A DNA stretch of 64,000 nucleotides from a virus: positions 1-64,000 of the IMG/VR virus record IMGVR_UViG_3300042384_001374, one strand, 5' to 3'. Positions 33,585 through 41,604 of this stretch are shown piece by piece. The notes under the pieces are model-generated. The model was not told where the DNA came from. It did not search any database and was given only the letters and a program-made list of their open reading frames with translations. A program made the translations under genes and the position numbers. Position 1 is the first letter of the stretch. Each line of letters opens with the position of its first letter.

Positions 33585-33866
33585 ATGTCAGAACAATACC
33601 AAATCAAAGGAACCGTCAAGCTGGTCGGTCAAACCGAACAAGTCAGCGACAAGTTCAAGAAGCGCCAAGTCGTCATCACCACGCCGGATGAAAAATACCC
33701 GCAGGATCTGGCGGTTGAATTCACGCAAGACAAATGCTCTTTGCTCGACGCCATCAACGTCGGCGACGAAGTGACCGCTTCCATCAACCTGCGCGGCAGC
33801 GAATACAAAGGTCGCTATTACGTCAACCTGACCGGCTGGAAGATCGAGACCGACCAACCATTCTGA
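33585..33866 (+). CDS. DUF3127 family protein (OB-fold, ssDNA-related)
   Basis: 93 residues. IKGTVKLVGQTEQVSDKFKK, then RQVVITTPDE, NVGDEVTASINLRG and YYVNLTGWKI match DUF3127, a compact OB-fold-like family often near phage recombination genes. 33440-33584 is gene-free. Confidence 0.8.
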   Translation: MSEQYQIKGTVKLVGQTEQVSDKFKKRQVVITTPDEKYPQDLAVEFTQDKCSLLDAINVGDEVTASINLRGSEYKGRYYVNLTGWKIETDQPF

Positions 33867-33870
33867 TCCA

Positions 33871-34338
33871 TTGGCCAGCATCCACCAACTCACGACGGCG
33901 GTAAACGGCCAAGACTTCATGACCATCGACAAGGTCACGGTGTCGCGCCAGATGCCGCCGAAAACGGCTCGAAACAACAAGCTGTATTCGTTCGTCGTGC
34001 TGAAAAGCGCGGGGTCTGAAATCACGCTGTCGTTGTGGGACGATGCCGCCAAGTGGAAGTTGCCAGAAGGCGAGATGACCCTGCGCGGTAAGTTCGTCAA
34101 AGAAGACTACCAAGGCAAGCCGTCGTTGCGTTGCGAAGACCTGAGCCCGCCTGAAGGAGCCACGGAGTTCGCCGCGTCCGAGATTGTCGCGGCAGTCACC
34201 AAGCCCTCCATCAAGGATTGCCTTGACGCAGGGATTCGATGCGCCGACTACATGGTCACCAAAAAGCGGCCGGAACTTGCACCTACGGCTTTCACCTTCG
34301 GAGCCAACGCCCTGCTTGCAGGACATCGGCTTGAATGA
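33871..34338 (+). CDS. OB-fold-like nucleic-acid-binding protein
   Basis: 155 residues starting at TTG 33871, 4 nt after the DUF3127 stop. Strand-rich ITLSLWDDAAKWKLPEGEMT and LRGKFVKEDYQGKPSLRCED suggest an OB fold. The family is not recognised. The context with ERF and DUF3127 suggests single-strand DNA work. Confidence 0.6.
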   Translation: MASIHQLTTAVNGQDFMTIDKVTVSRQMPPKTARNNKLYSFVVLKSAGSEITLSLWDDAAKWKLPEGEMTLRGKFVKEDYQGKPSLRCEDLSPPEGATEFAASEIVAAVTKPSIKDCLDAGIRCADYMVTKKRPELAPTAFTFGANALLAGHRLE

Positions 34339-34341
34339 CTT

Positions 34342-34391
34342 GGAGACGCCGAGCTAGGAGCAAGAGGGTTCGAGTCCCTCCGGTGTTCTCC
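34342..34391 (+). ncRNA. tRNA-like minihelix
   Basis: GGAGACGCCG pairs with CGGTGTTCTCC (one bulged T, G-U pairs) directly stacked on a perfect T arm GAGGG-TTCGAGT-CCCTC. Only 12 nt replace the D and anticodon arms. It begins 3 nt after the stop of the 33871 gene. Confidence 0.5.
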
Positions 34392-34447
34392 CTCACCTTC
34401 CCCTGCTGCGTTCACCGTGCAGACAGACAGACCGGGAAGACACGGTG

Positions 34448-34500
34448 CTCGTTGCAGGTTTGCGTTCTTTGTCGTTTGTGACCTGCAACGAGTTTTCTTT
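34448..34500 (+). terminator. Intrinsic terminator with long stem
   Basis: CTCGTTGCAGGT / ACCTGCAACGAG, perfect 12 bp, 21 nt loop, then TTTTCTTT. Confidence 0.88.
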
Positions 34501-34551
34501 CTGCCGTTTCAGCATGCTTGACACCGCCAAAAATTTTCAACAAAAACGGGC

Positions 34552-34623
34552 ATGGCAAAAACCAAAGCAAAACCCACCAAAGGCGGTGGCAAAGGCATGG
34601 GCAAAGGTTGCAAAACCTGCTAA
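34552..34623 (+). CDS. Possible 23-residue Lys/Gly peptide
   Basis: MAKTKAKPTKGGG... ending KGCKTC, with two Cys. It lies after a terminator and inside the gene-poor region, so it may be chance or part of an RNA. Confidence 0.3.
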   Translation: MAKTKAKPTKGGGKGMGKGCKTC

Positions 34624-34903
34624 TGCGTCAGAGTTGCCGGTCTCTTCAAAACCGGATTATTTTCTACTGCTCCAGCAGCAAGCGGCTTGCCGCGACCTGT
34701 AAAGCATGGCCAACAACACTGGAGGAAGAAGGCCCCAAAAAACGTTTTGGTAAATGCGGTGAACCATCACCAATAGCGTGAAATCGGTGACACATCGGAA
34801 AGACGGTGCCTTAGGCATGGAGTGGCGCGGTCGTAAGCCGCAGTTCACACCCATAAAACCGACAGTAGCGTCAAGCTGTCACCGGATACGGTCACCGGAC
34901 TTT

Positions 34904-34920
34904 TTTTAGCCACGACTAAA
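34904..34920. repeat. TTTTAGCC palindrome, copy 17
   Basis: TTTAGCCACGACTAAA merged with a T run after GTCACCGGAC. Confidence 0.9.
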
Positions 34921-35345
34921 CCAGCGCTCGGGATGACTCAGATAATCCTACTATGAGCTGCGGAGTGCGCGCCCTGAAACTCCCGGCAAGCAAATGTAGA
35001 CATATCCTCTGATGACCAGTCCGGGAAAGTAGCGGACACACCTTCCTCCGTGACCATGGATAGCATGGAACGAAGCGCCAGCAAGTGGGCGAGCCACAAG
35101 AGAGGTCCGTGCTTAGGCGGAACCCTGATCCAGACCGGGAATTATCTAGACGCACATGACAGCGGAGCGATACGCGCTGTCACTTCAATGGTCGGCGTCT
35201 GAGAAGGGTATCGAGTTTGGGGCACGGCCCACGCGCAAGCGGTCATAACAGTCCTCAATAACGACGAGCTAGCCCGGCCACCCCTTTCCTTTCACATCTT
35301 TTGATATTGCACAAATCCTGATTTTCACCTACATCCAACCATCAA

Positions 35346-35422
35346 CGGGAAGGACGTTGCCACTAATGAGCTTAGCCGGGGGGCAAGCTTGGTGCGGTGG
35401 TAGCATCCTTCCCGCCTTTTTT
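35346..35422 (+). terminator. Long rod hairpin with U tract before 35424
   Basis: CGGGAAGGA ... TCCTTCCCG (9 bp) encloses GTTGCCAC / GTGGTAGC and GAGCTT / AAGCTT, then CCTTTTTTT directly before ATG 35424. It could be a small RNA, attenuator or terminator. It shares GTTGCCACTAAT with the RNA at 28177. Confidence 0.65.
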
Positions 35423-35423
35423 T

Positions 35424-35672
35424 ATGACAATCTACCTCTACAAAACCGCGAAAACTGGAAATGCGCTTCAACAGGCCAAATTGCATCGCGTCCATGAAGA
35501 TTCGGCGATTCAAGCATTGCTGGGACTGATGGTTTTAGAGGAAGAAAATAATCTCGTATTGGTTTTGCTGGACGGGGCCAAATTGGATCGACAAATGATC
35601 ATCGAAAATCTTTGTTTCAACCGCGTTCCGGTCATTCTCATCGTGGCTTCCTCTTTCATCCAGTTCAAATGA
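35424..35672 (+). CDS. Hypothetical protein
   Basis: 82 residues from ATG 35424, MTIYLYKTAKTGNALQQAKL..., with hydrophobic strands LVLVLLDG and VILIVASSF. ATGA overlap with the next gene. The ATG is inside the terminator-like U tract, so expression may be gated by that structure. Confidence 0.55.
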   Translation: MTIYLYKTAKTGNALQQAKLHRVHEDSAIQALLGLMVLEEENNLVLVLLDGAKLDRQMIIENLCFNRVPVILIVASSFIQFK

Positions 35673-36058
35673 TCCTATCCGACAAAGCCTTAAAGCTGCT
35701 CCGACTCGCACTCAGCGAAGTGAATCCACATGAGGCAGCCAGCGCGGCCGTTATGTTCATGGCTGAACTCAGGCGTGAAGGAATTACAGCGGAACGGTTC
35801 GAAGGATCGCCAGTGCCGAAAGGCTTCACCCGTGTGAAACGTGAGGATGCTCGTCCTGCGGCTTCAATGCCTCATGCGGGACAAAGCGCCAGCCAAGACA
35901 TTCAAACGCCTTCTAGGACATCTCAAGCACCAAAGAACAACTCTTACGGAGCCTACGAGGGAGAACAGTTGCAGTGGGTATATGAAAACCGTCACCGACT
36001 CTCGAAAAAGATGGCTGCTGCCGTCGTCGAGGAGATGGAGGCGCGTGGATTAATCTAA
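35669..36058 (+). CDS. DUF2786-like protein
   Basis: 129 residues. LRLALSEVNPHEAASAAVMF followed by MAELRREGI resembles the N-terminal block of DUF2786. The C-terminal helix LQWVYENRHRLSKKMAAAVV is different. Function unknown. The TAA stop abuts the palindrome at 36060. Confidence 0.5.
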   Translation: MILSDKALKLLRLALSEVNPHEAASAAVMFMAELRREGITAERFEGSPVPKGFTRVKREDARPAASMPHAGQSASQDIQTPSRTSQAPKNNSYGAYEGEQLQWVYENRHRLSKKMAAAVVEEMEARGLI

Positions 36059-36059
36059 A

Positions 36060-36077
36060 TTTTAGCCATGACTAAAA
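36060..36077. repeat. TTTTAGCC palindrome, copy 18
   Basis: TTTTAGCCATGACTAAAA; the ATG in its spacer is the start codon of the 36068 gene. Confidence 0.92.
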
Positions 36078-36322
36078 AACAACATCCACTTTGCGACATG
36101 TCCAAACCATGGGGCGTGATCAAGTTTGTCCACTTTCGTGACGGCTCCGAAAGGAAATTTTACTCCATGGTCAACAAAATGACAGGCAACCGCATGACGG
36201 CGTTTGATAACGATCCTCCGGGAATTAATGACCCGATGCCATGGATCAAATCGGTGTTCAAGGACATCAGCAAGAAAGCCACCAAAGTTATCGAATACCA
36301 AGGCACCAAGCACTTCCAATGA
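36068..36322 (+). CDS. Hypothetical basic protein
   Basis: 84 residues, MTKKQHPLCDMSKPWGVIKF.... The first four codons lie in the palindrome. ATGA overlap downstream. Unrecognised. Confidence 0.55.
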   Translation: MTKKQHPLCDMSKPWGVIKFVHFRDGSERKFYSMVNKMTGNRMTAFDNDPPGINDPMPWIKSVFKDISKKATKVIEYQGTKHFQ

Positions 36323-36633
36323 AAAACTACATGCTCGATGTTGCCTTCACGGTTGAAGGTCCGTGGGACGAAATGGAAGATATTCCTACCGAACAAATTC
36401 TTCTCGGTCTTCAACGCCGACTCACTTCGCTTCTTGAGGCACACACCAACAAAACCGAAGACGTTACCGAAGCTTTCGGTTTTTGCGATTCCTACGAAAT
36501 TGGCGACCCTCCAATTAGTTCCTTTCGTGAAGTGTTGCAACCCAACCCGATGAGAGGTAAGTGGGGAACTGTAATTGAAGCTGATGGGACAGAACGTCCT
36601 GCTGAACCTAATCCCAACTGGAAAACTCCATGA
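36319..36633 (+). CDS. Hypothetical acidic protein
   Basis: 104 residues from ATG 36319 (ATGA), MKNYMLDVAFTVEGPWDEME.... It overlaps the resolvase gene by ATGA. Unrecognised. Confidence 0.55.
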   Translation: MKNYMLDVAFTVEGPWDEMEDIPTEQILLGLQRRLTSLLEAHTNKTEDVTEAFGFCDSYEIGDPPISSFREVLQPNPMRGKWGTVIEADGTERPAEPNPNWKTP

Positions 36634-37109
36634 AAATCATTCTCGCAATCGACCCCGGCAATAAACAAAGCGGATGGGCGTGTGTTCAAGACGGCAAGTT
36701 GGTCGGAAGCGGCGTGCTCCCGAACAACGAATTGCTGCATCTCAGCGCTTTCCAGACGGCCGACGTGCTGGCTATCGAGTGGATACAGGCGATGGGCATG
36801 GCGGTAGGTCAAGAGGTGTTTCAAACATGCATGTGGGTCGGGCGGTTTGTTCAGGTCGCAAAAACTTTACAAAACCGTCCAGAAATCCGTTTAGTGCCAC
36901 GCGGAGTCATCAAGCATCACCACTGCGGAAAAACAACCGCTAAAGACGCAAACGTCACTCAAGCACTGCGCGACAAGTATGGCGAAAAAGGAACCAAGAA
37001 AGCTCCCGGCTACTTCTTCGGAGTTTCGTCTCACGCATGGCAGGCGTTCGCCGTCGCCGCTTATATCATCGAAGGCGGAACCCACGCCAACGAAATACAC
37101 CCTCTATGA
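36630..37109 (+). CDS. RuvC-like Holliday junction resolvase
   Basis: 159 residues. MKIILAIDPGNKQSGWACVQ (Asp8) and LAIEW (Glu50) are the first two RNase H-fold catalytic motifs of RuvC. KDANVTQALRDKYG and HAWQAFAVAAY form the C-terminal part; here Gln stands where many relatives have Asp, so the last metal ligand may be His or another residue. It resolves branched DNA before packaging. The next gene is coupled by ATGA. Confidence 0.82.
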   Translation: MKIILAIDPGNKQSGWACVQDGKLVGSGVLPNNELLHLSAFQTADVLAIEWIQAMGMAVGQEVFQTCMWVGRFVQVAKTLQNRPEIRLVPRGVIKHHHCGKTTAKDANVTQALRDKYGEKGTKKAPGYFFGVSSHAWQAFAVAAYIIEGGTHANEIHPL

Positions 37110-37450
37110 TAACGTCCAAACAAGAAAAAGCCGCCGCCATTTATCAAGCCACACTTGCTGTCGCTTCATTTTACAACATCCAAGCCTCTTTGTTGTTGTC
37201 TGAATCCTCATCCAAAAGCAAGCAGCTCAACCGAGGACGAGGTTTGCTGATGAGCCATTTGTTTCGTCAAGGAATGTCGCACGTTTCCATTGGCCGCATC
37301 GTGCAACGATCCACTGACACCGTGCGCACTGGAATTACCCGAGCCGATCTCGATGTCACCGCAGACGAACGCCAGTTAATGGCGGTGTTGCCATTCATTC
37401 CCCATACCATTTTAGCCACAATTAAAAAGCCCTCCGGGCTTGAGAAGTGA
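37106..37450 (+). CDS. DnaA domain-IV-like HTH protein
   Basis: 114 residues from ATG 37106. NRGRGLLMSHLFRQGMSHVS followed by IGRIVQRSTDTV resembles the C-terminal DNA-binding domain of DnaA (helix, then S-x-x-x-I-G, then R-x-x-x-T-V). No AAA domain. It may bind an origin or act as a regulator. Its last codons read through a palindrome and a gene-end hairpin (ILATIKKPSGLEK). Confidence 0.6.
   Translation: MITSKQEKAAAIYQATLAVASFYNIQASLLLSESSSKSKQLNRGRGLLMSHLFRQGMSHVSIGRIVQRSTDTVRTGITRADLDVTADERQLMAVLPFIPHTILATIKKPSGLEK
37410..37427. repeat. TTTTAGCC palindrome, copy 19
   Basis: TTTTAGCCACAATTAAAA, inside the last codons of the 37106 gene. Confidence 0.85.
37428..37440 (+). repeat. Gene-end hairpin AGCCC-TCC-GGGCT
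   Basis: Abuts palindrome copy 19 and lies 7 nt before the stop codon; followed by TGAGAAGTGA. Confidence 0.72.
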
Positions 37451-37493
37451 TTGTATCCTCTCCCAAAACAAACAACCCCAAAACACCAGAAAC

Positions 37494-38498
37494 ATGTCTC
37501 ATTTAATTCAATCCCGCGACCGACAATCCGCAAAAACACAAGCTTGGCACGGCTTGACGACCATCGTTGACGATGTCAATCAATCCTCTGCCTTTGGCTG
37601 GGATGTCGTTGAAACGCCAATTCTCTACCGGGTTCCAAATCCAGAGCAGCCCGGTCAGGAAAAAATCATTGAGCACCCGAAATACATGCAGCTTGTCGCC
37701 AACGACGATTACCTGCCCATCGGTGAGCCATACAACAAGGACACCTACACCCCGTCGTCGATCAAGATGCTATGGGAGATCGTGCGCCTCGGTATGGGCG
37801 ATACGCCGCACACCATCGAAAGCGCTGGGTCTGTCGACGACCGTCGCAAAACGTTCATCAGCCTCAAGGTGAGTGACGGCTTTACCATCGGTGACCGTGA
37901 GTTCAAGGACTACATCACGTTGCTCGACAGCTTCGACAAATCGTGCTCGCTCACCTGCCTTTATTCGTCGATCTGCGTGGTTTGTGCCAATACCTACGGG
38001 GCCGCGATGCGGACTGGTAAGGAAGTGGGCAAAGCTAAGCACACCAAGATGATCGACCTGAACGTGCAGCGCTTAATCGACGCCATTGACGCGTTTTCCG
38101 GCACAAGCGCCCATTTCAAGGGTTTGATGCAGGAAGCGTTTGTAACCCCGTGCTCACGAGACGAAGCCCGCGCATGGCTCACCGGCATCGAAGGTCGCAA
38201 CATGGACCGCCCAACCAACGGGTTGCTCCAAAAGTCGGCTCGGATGGCTGATTTGTTCGAGCGCGGCAAGGGCAACGAAGGACGCACCCGTCTGGACGCG
38301 TTTTCGGCGCTCACCGACTTTCACAGTCATGAGTCTTCCAACCGCAAGGGCGAGGACGCGCAATACATGTCCAGCGAGTTCGGCGCGTCGGCTGTCATCA
38401 AGACGCTCGCAGCCAGCCGCTTCAAAGAGGACTGGGAGAAAAATACGCGTCACGGCAACGCGCTGCTCGAACAAGACCGCGTAGCTCTCACCAACTGA
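37494..38498 (+). CDS. DUF932 family protein
   Basis: 334 residues. WHGLTTIVDDVNQSSAFGWD near the N-terminus and CLYSSICVVCANTYGAAMRT in the middle are typical of DUF932 (phage/plasmid-like protein), whose function is unknown but which is commonly near replication or recombination genes. Followed by palindrome copy 20. Confidence 0.8.
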   Translation: MSHLIQSRDRQSAKTQAWHGLTTIVDDVNQSSAFGWDVVETPILYRVPNPEQPGQEKIIEHPKYMQLVANDDYLPIGEPYNKDTYTPSSIKMLWEIVRLGMGDTPHTIESAGSVDDRRKTFISLKVSDGFTIGDREFKDYITLLDSFDKSCSLTCLYSSICVVCANTYGAAMRTGKEVGKAKHTKMIDLNVQRLIDAIDAFSGTSAHFKGLMQEAFVTPCSRDEARAWLTGIEGRNMDRPTNGLLQKSARMADLFERGKGNEGRTRLDAFSALTDFHSHESSNRKGEDAQYMSSEFGASAVIKTLAASRFKEDWEKNTRHGNALLEQDRVALTN

Positions 38499-38499
38499 C

Positions 38500-38517
38500 T
38501 TTTAGCCACAACTAAAA
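38500..38517. repeat. TTTTAGCC palindrome, copy 20
   Basis: TTTTAGCCACAACTAAAA, one base after the DUF932 stop and 4 nt before ATG 38522. Confidence 0.92.
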
Positions 38518-38521
38518 TACA

Positions 38522-38734
38522 ATGCCACACTACGAAATCGAAATCACAGCCAAAAAAATGATCTGCGTCGAAGCCGACGATGAAGATGAAGCTCTGGAAA
38601 TCGCAGAAGAAAATGTTGGTATGGGTTGGGACACGTCAAATGTCCAAACCGAAGACGAATACGACGAAAGCAACCCGCACCACGCTAAGTGGATTGCAGA
38701 ATACAAACGCAACGGTGAGTTTTATTCAAATTAA
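38522..38734 (+). CDS. Small acidic protein
   Basis: 70 residues; EADDEDEALEIAEEN resembles phage DpdA/DUF-type small acidic proteins that carry an A-E-x-x-D-E-A-x-x-x-A motif, but no name is certain. Confidence 0.55.
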   Translation: MPHYEIEITAKKMICVEADDEDEALEIAEENVGMGWDTSNVQTEDEYDESNPHHAKWIAEYKRNGEFYSN

Positions 38735-38886
38735 ATCTTCCTTGATGGCCGCATAGCGGAGTCAGGAAACGTGCATACGGACAAAGGCCCGGAAAATGGC
38801 ATTGATGTCGTCTCAAGGCTTCGGACGGAACCGCTACAACGTCATGGTAGCGCCGCAAACGGTAAGCGGCCCTAGCTTTCAAAACA
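38735..38886. other. Gene-free stretch, possible small RNA
   Basis: 152 nt enclosed by GGCCGC (38747-38752) and GCGGCC (38866-38871), with internal hairpin-prone sequence. No gene. Confidence 0.4.
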
Positions 38887-39219
38887 ATGAACACCTCATT
38901 CACTCCCGGTTCTTGGAGCGTCTTCAATCCAAGGCTTCGAACCAATCCTTCGTCAGAGCATCGACTTCTTGTCGTTCATCCTGACGGAGAGCGCATCATA
39001 GCCCGCATGGACGAAGGCTTCGTTAATGGGAAAGGAACTATGACGCTGAAAGAAAGAGAGGCCAACGCCCGCCTTATAGCGGCCAGCCCAGACCTTCTTT
39101 CGGCGATTCAGGAAATGTATTCCATGTTCTACGCCCACGAACAATACGACGACAACTCCGCAGCCGCAGTCAAGCTCGCCCGCGCCTCCATTAACCTAGC
39201 CACTGGACAAGAGCCATGA
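38887..39219 (+). CDS. Hypothetical phage protein, paralogue of 39988
   Basis: 110 residues. FTPGSWSVFNP at the N-terminus and REANARLIAASPDLLSAI in the middle match the pattern of a common family of small phage proteins; 39988-40326 shares both blocks. ATGA-coupled downstream. Confidence 0.65.
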   Translation: MNTSFTPGSWSVFNPRLRTNPSSEHRLLVVHPDGERIIARMDEGFVNGKGTMTLKEREANARLIAASPDLLSAIQEMYSMFYAHEQYDDNSAAAVKLARASINLATGQEP

Positions 39220-39437
39220 AAGTGTGCCACAGCCAAATCACCCCCCGTCTCGACCATTTCAAGGCGGAAGAGCGCGGCGCGATGGTTTCCATCATGGCGG
39301 TAGGACATCTCGTCTCTATCAAAGTCCAAGACAAAAACGGCAAGGGGTTTGATCGGATGATTTCCTTCAACGATCTAAACCGCTTGCTTTTCACCATCCC
39401 AGAACAACCCGACCGAGGATACAACCGAATCCCATGA
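39216..39437 (+). CDS. Hypothetical protein
   Basis: 73 residues, MKVCHSQITPRLDHFKAEER..., strand-rich. ATGA on both sides. Unrecognised. Confidence 0.5.
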   Translation: MKVCHSQITPRLDHFKAEERGAMVSIMAVGHLVSIKVQDKNGKGFDRMISFNDLNRLLFTIPEQPDRGYNRIP

Positions 39438-39640
39438 ACCAAGAAACCATAGCCCTTGTCTTCATGGCGGACGACACAAGATCCTTTTTCATTGAAGGGC
39501 CTCCTTTTGGGCCTCCTGAAAAGTGGATTAAGCAGTTTGTTGCTCACGTCGCAGAAGTGGAATATGTCGAAGTGTTCGAACTGGGTTCACGGGCTCATTT
39601 TTGGTGCAATCCAAACGTCTGTCCAGAAAATGAATTTTAA
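39434..39640 (+). CDS. Hypothetical protein
   Basis: 68 residues, MNQETIALVFMADDTRSFFI.... Unrecognised; coupled upstream by ATGA. Confidence 0.5.
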   Translation: MNQETIALVFMADDTRSFFIEGPPFGPPEKWIKQFVAHVAEVEYVEVFELGSRAHFWCNPNVCPENEF

Positions 39641-39643
39641 TTT

Positions 39644-39991
39644 ATGAATCCGCCCGCACCCGATCAACCCACAAAAGACCAGCTCATTGAATTATTTTCA
39701 GTTTTCAATACAGTCTCCGGAGCATTGCAGCTCGACATCAGCCGGGTAATGGCTACCAAACCAGATGTCGCTGCACAGCTCAAAAAACAATTCGAAAGCA
39801 ACGAGCAAGACCAAACGTGGGCGATGGATCAAGCCGCTTACCAATACCTGAAAATCTTCCCTCTCGCCCAAATGAACCGCACCAACATGTTTTGCCGACT
39901 TGCCGCACTGCATTCCGGGTTGACCGGCGACCCGCTGATGCGCGAGGTGTTTGAGGAAGTCAACCGGAGGGTCATCGACAAAGATTTATGA
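39644..39991 (+). CDS. Hypothetical helical protein
   Basis: 115 residues, MNPPAPDQPTKDQLIELFSV..., mostly helical. ATGA overlap with the next gene. Unrecognised. Confidence 0.55.
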   Translation: MNPPAPDQPTKDQLIELFSVFNTVSGALQLDISRVMATKPDVAAQLKKQFESNEQDQTWAMDQAAYQYLKIFPLAQMNRTNMFCRLAALHSGLTGDPLMREVFEEVNRRVIDKDL

Positions 39992-40326
39992 TCAAAACAC
40001 CATTTACTTCCGGGCCTTGGACATATGATCCTTTCATTGATACTTTCAGCATCGGAATGATTGCAGTAGGCCCTGATCCAGACAATTATCCAGTTGCCCA
40101 TGTTGAATCGTGGAATGGAGACGGTCCTGACTGTGAAGAAGCCAAGCGTGCTCTTGCCAATGCTCGTCTAATTTCCTCCGCGCCACGCATATTTCACGCT
40201 CTGCAAAATCTCGTTGCTTCATTTGACGGGGGCGGAGCCTTCGGCGGGAAAGAATGGGGATACAACCGAAAGTTTGCCATCGAAGCCCGCGCCGCGCTTG
40301 CTGAAGCTCTCGGTGAATCCGCTTGA
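39988..40326 (+). CDS. Hypothetical phage protein, paralogue of 38887
   Basis: 112 residues. FTSGPWTYDP and ANARLISSAPRIFHALQ match the 38887 product. The same block therefore holds two diverged copies separated by three unrelated small genes. Confidence 0.65.
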   Translation: MIKTPFTSGPWTYDPFIDTFSIGMIAVGPDPDNYPVAHVESWNGDGPDCEEAKRALANARLISSAPRIFHALQNLVASFDGGGAFGGKEWGYNRKFAIEARAALAEALGESA

Positions 40327-40332
40327 ATTCCA

Positions 40333-40350
40333 TTTTAGCCACGAATAAAA
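40333..40350. repeat. TTTTAGCC palindrome, copy 21
   Basis: TTTTAGCCACGAATAAAA, 7 nt after the 39988 stop and 13 nt before ATG 40364. Confidence 0.88.
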
Positions 40351-40363
40351 CAACCACTCAATC

Positions 40364-41560
40364 ATGACCACCACACCAACTCCGCTCTACTACGACAACT
40401 GCCTGCTCACCGAAGACGATTTGCCCAATCTCGCCGCCGAGCACAAAATTCCATTCACTGATCTGCAAAAAGCCTGCGAGCAAATCCGCAGCAAAGGCGA
40501 AGTGCTTTACAGTCTGTATCCAAACACCACGCGAGAGCGGCTGCGGACGTTCGCAGCGTCCATCACCTTTGAGCCTGATGAAGCTTTGGATTACACCCCC
40601 GGAGAAGACCCCACTCCATGCCTTGTTGTAAATAGTCCGCAGGAGGCAGCCACAACGTCTTTGGTCACCGTTGAGGCACATACTGACGCCGAAGCAGTTC
40701 AAAGCCCGCTAAAGCCGCGCAGCAAAGCAAAGAAAAGCAAACTGGAAGAATCCGTGTTCGATCTCGCAGCCGAACTTTACGATGAAGAAGAAAATGATGA
40801 ATCCACCGAACCTGCCCCGGTCACCCAGCGCGACGAAGTGGTGGAAAGCGCTTCCGTTGCGCTAATGCAGGCAATGGTCGGTGACAGCGCCTCGTTCATC
40901 ATCACCGAGGAAGGCATCTGCTCCATCAACCCGGCGCACCCGCCTACCTTGGTGCATTCCTACCAAGTCGTCTCGTCTGTCCTACGCTTGTCTGACCTGT
41001 CTGACAAAGTAAACGACAAAGGCTGCTGGATGCTTGGCTCAATCCTTGCTGCGTTGGAAGACTACCACGGAGAAAACTTCAACGTCGGACAGGTGTGCGA
41101 GCAAACTGAAAAAGCAGAAAACACCATCCGCACTGCACTGTCTGTGTTCAAAGCGTTCAAAGACAAACGTTACAACCTGTCATTCAGTTCGCACAAGGAA
41201 GGATTTCACATGAAAGCCCCGCTGGAAGTGAAAAAGCTCATCCTGCACAAAGCCGAAACTTACGAACTGACCACCAAGCAAATTCGGGCGCTCGGCAGCG
41301 TGTATCGAGCGATGGAAGACGACACCACCATTCGCAACATCCGCAGCAAACAGCAGGCTTTGGATTTGGTTTCGGCGGTGGAAAGCGTCAAAGTGAAGTG
41401 GTTGGTCTATGAAGACGGCAGGATGGTCGAGCTAACTCGCACAGACGGCTCAACCCCAGACGGTCAGATGGCCATCAATCTAAAAGACAAAGTGTTCTTC
41501 ATCAACGGCGAAAAAGCCGGAGAGGTGGAACGCATCGGCGTCAAAAAAGCCGTGAAGTAA
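40364..41560 (+). CDS. Putative replication-associated protein
   Basis: 398 residues. The N-terminal 130 are followed by a low-complexity acidic/Lys linker, then a C-terminal helical domain with an HTH-like stretch (NFNVGQVCEQTEKAENTIRT) and a strand-rich end. Directly upstream of the DnaB-like helicase, so a loader or initiator is plausible. No ATPase motif is visible. Unrecognised family. Confidence 0.5.
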   Translation: MTTTPTPLYYDNCLLTEDDLPNLAAEHKIPFTDLQKACEQIRSKGEVLYSLYPNTTRERLRTFAASITFEPDEALDYTPGEDPTPCLVVNSPQEAATTSLVTVEAHTDAEAVQSPLKPRSKAKKSKLEESVFDLAAELYDEEENDESTEPAPVTQRDEVVESASVALMQAMVGDSASFIITEEGICSINPAHPPTLVHSYQVVSSVLRLSDLSDKVNDKGCWMLGSILAALEDYHGENFNVGQVCEQTEKAENTIRTALSVFKAFKDKRYNLSFSSHKEGFHMKAPLEVKKLILHKAETYELTTKQIRALGSVYRAMEDDTTIRNIRSKQQALDLVSAVESVKVKWLVYEDGRMVELTRTDGSTPDGQMAINLKDKVFFINGEKAGEVERIGVKKAVK

Positions 41561-41566
41561 AATTGA

Positions 41567-41584
41567 TTTTAGCCGCAACTAAAA
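41567..41584. repeat. TTTTAGCC palindrome, copy 22
   Basis: TTTTAGCCGCAACTAAAA, 20 nt before the helicase ATG. Confidence 0.9.
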
Positions 41585-41604
41585 CTGAAAGGAGCACCCG
41601 ACCC

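Larger units (their letters stand above)
34339..35423. other. 1.1 kb gene-poor region, likely large structured RNA(s)
   Basis: Except for a possible 23-residue peptide it has no gene on either strand. It contains a tRNA-like minihelix, a 12 bp terminator, long-range pairs such as CGGTGACA with TGTCACCG (about 34,789 and 34,879), a T run at 34901 and a terminal rod hairpin. The size is in the range of large ornate phage RNAs such as GOLLD or ROOL, which I cannot confirm. Confidence 0.5.

Noticed and set aside
34342-34391. Ordinary tRNA gene or attP carrying a tRNA 3' end
   Set aside because: No D arm or anticodon arm fits; the 5' strand pairs with the 3' strand, so it is not simply a tRNA 3' half. 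No integrase gene supports an attachment site.
34621-34690. Selenocysteine-like tRNA (CCGGT...TTCAAA...ACCGG)
   Set aside because: The anticodon stem would be mispaired and acceptor and T arms cannot be placed.
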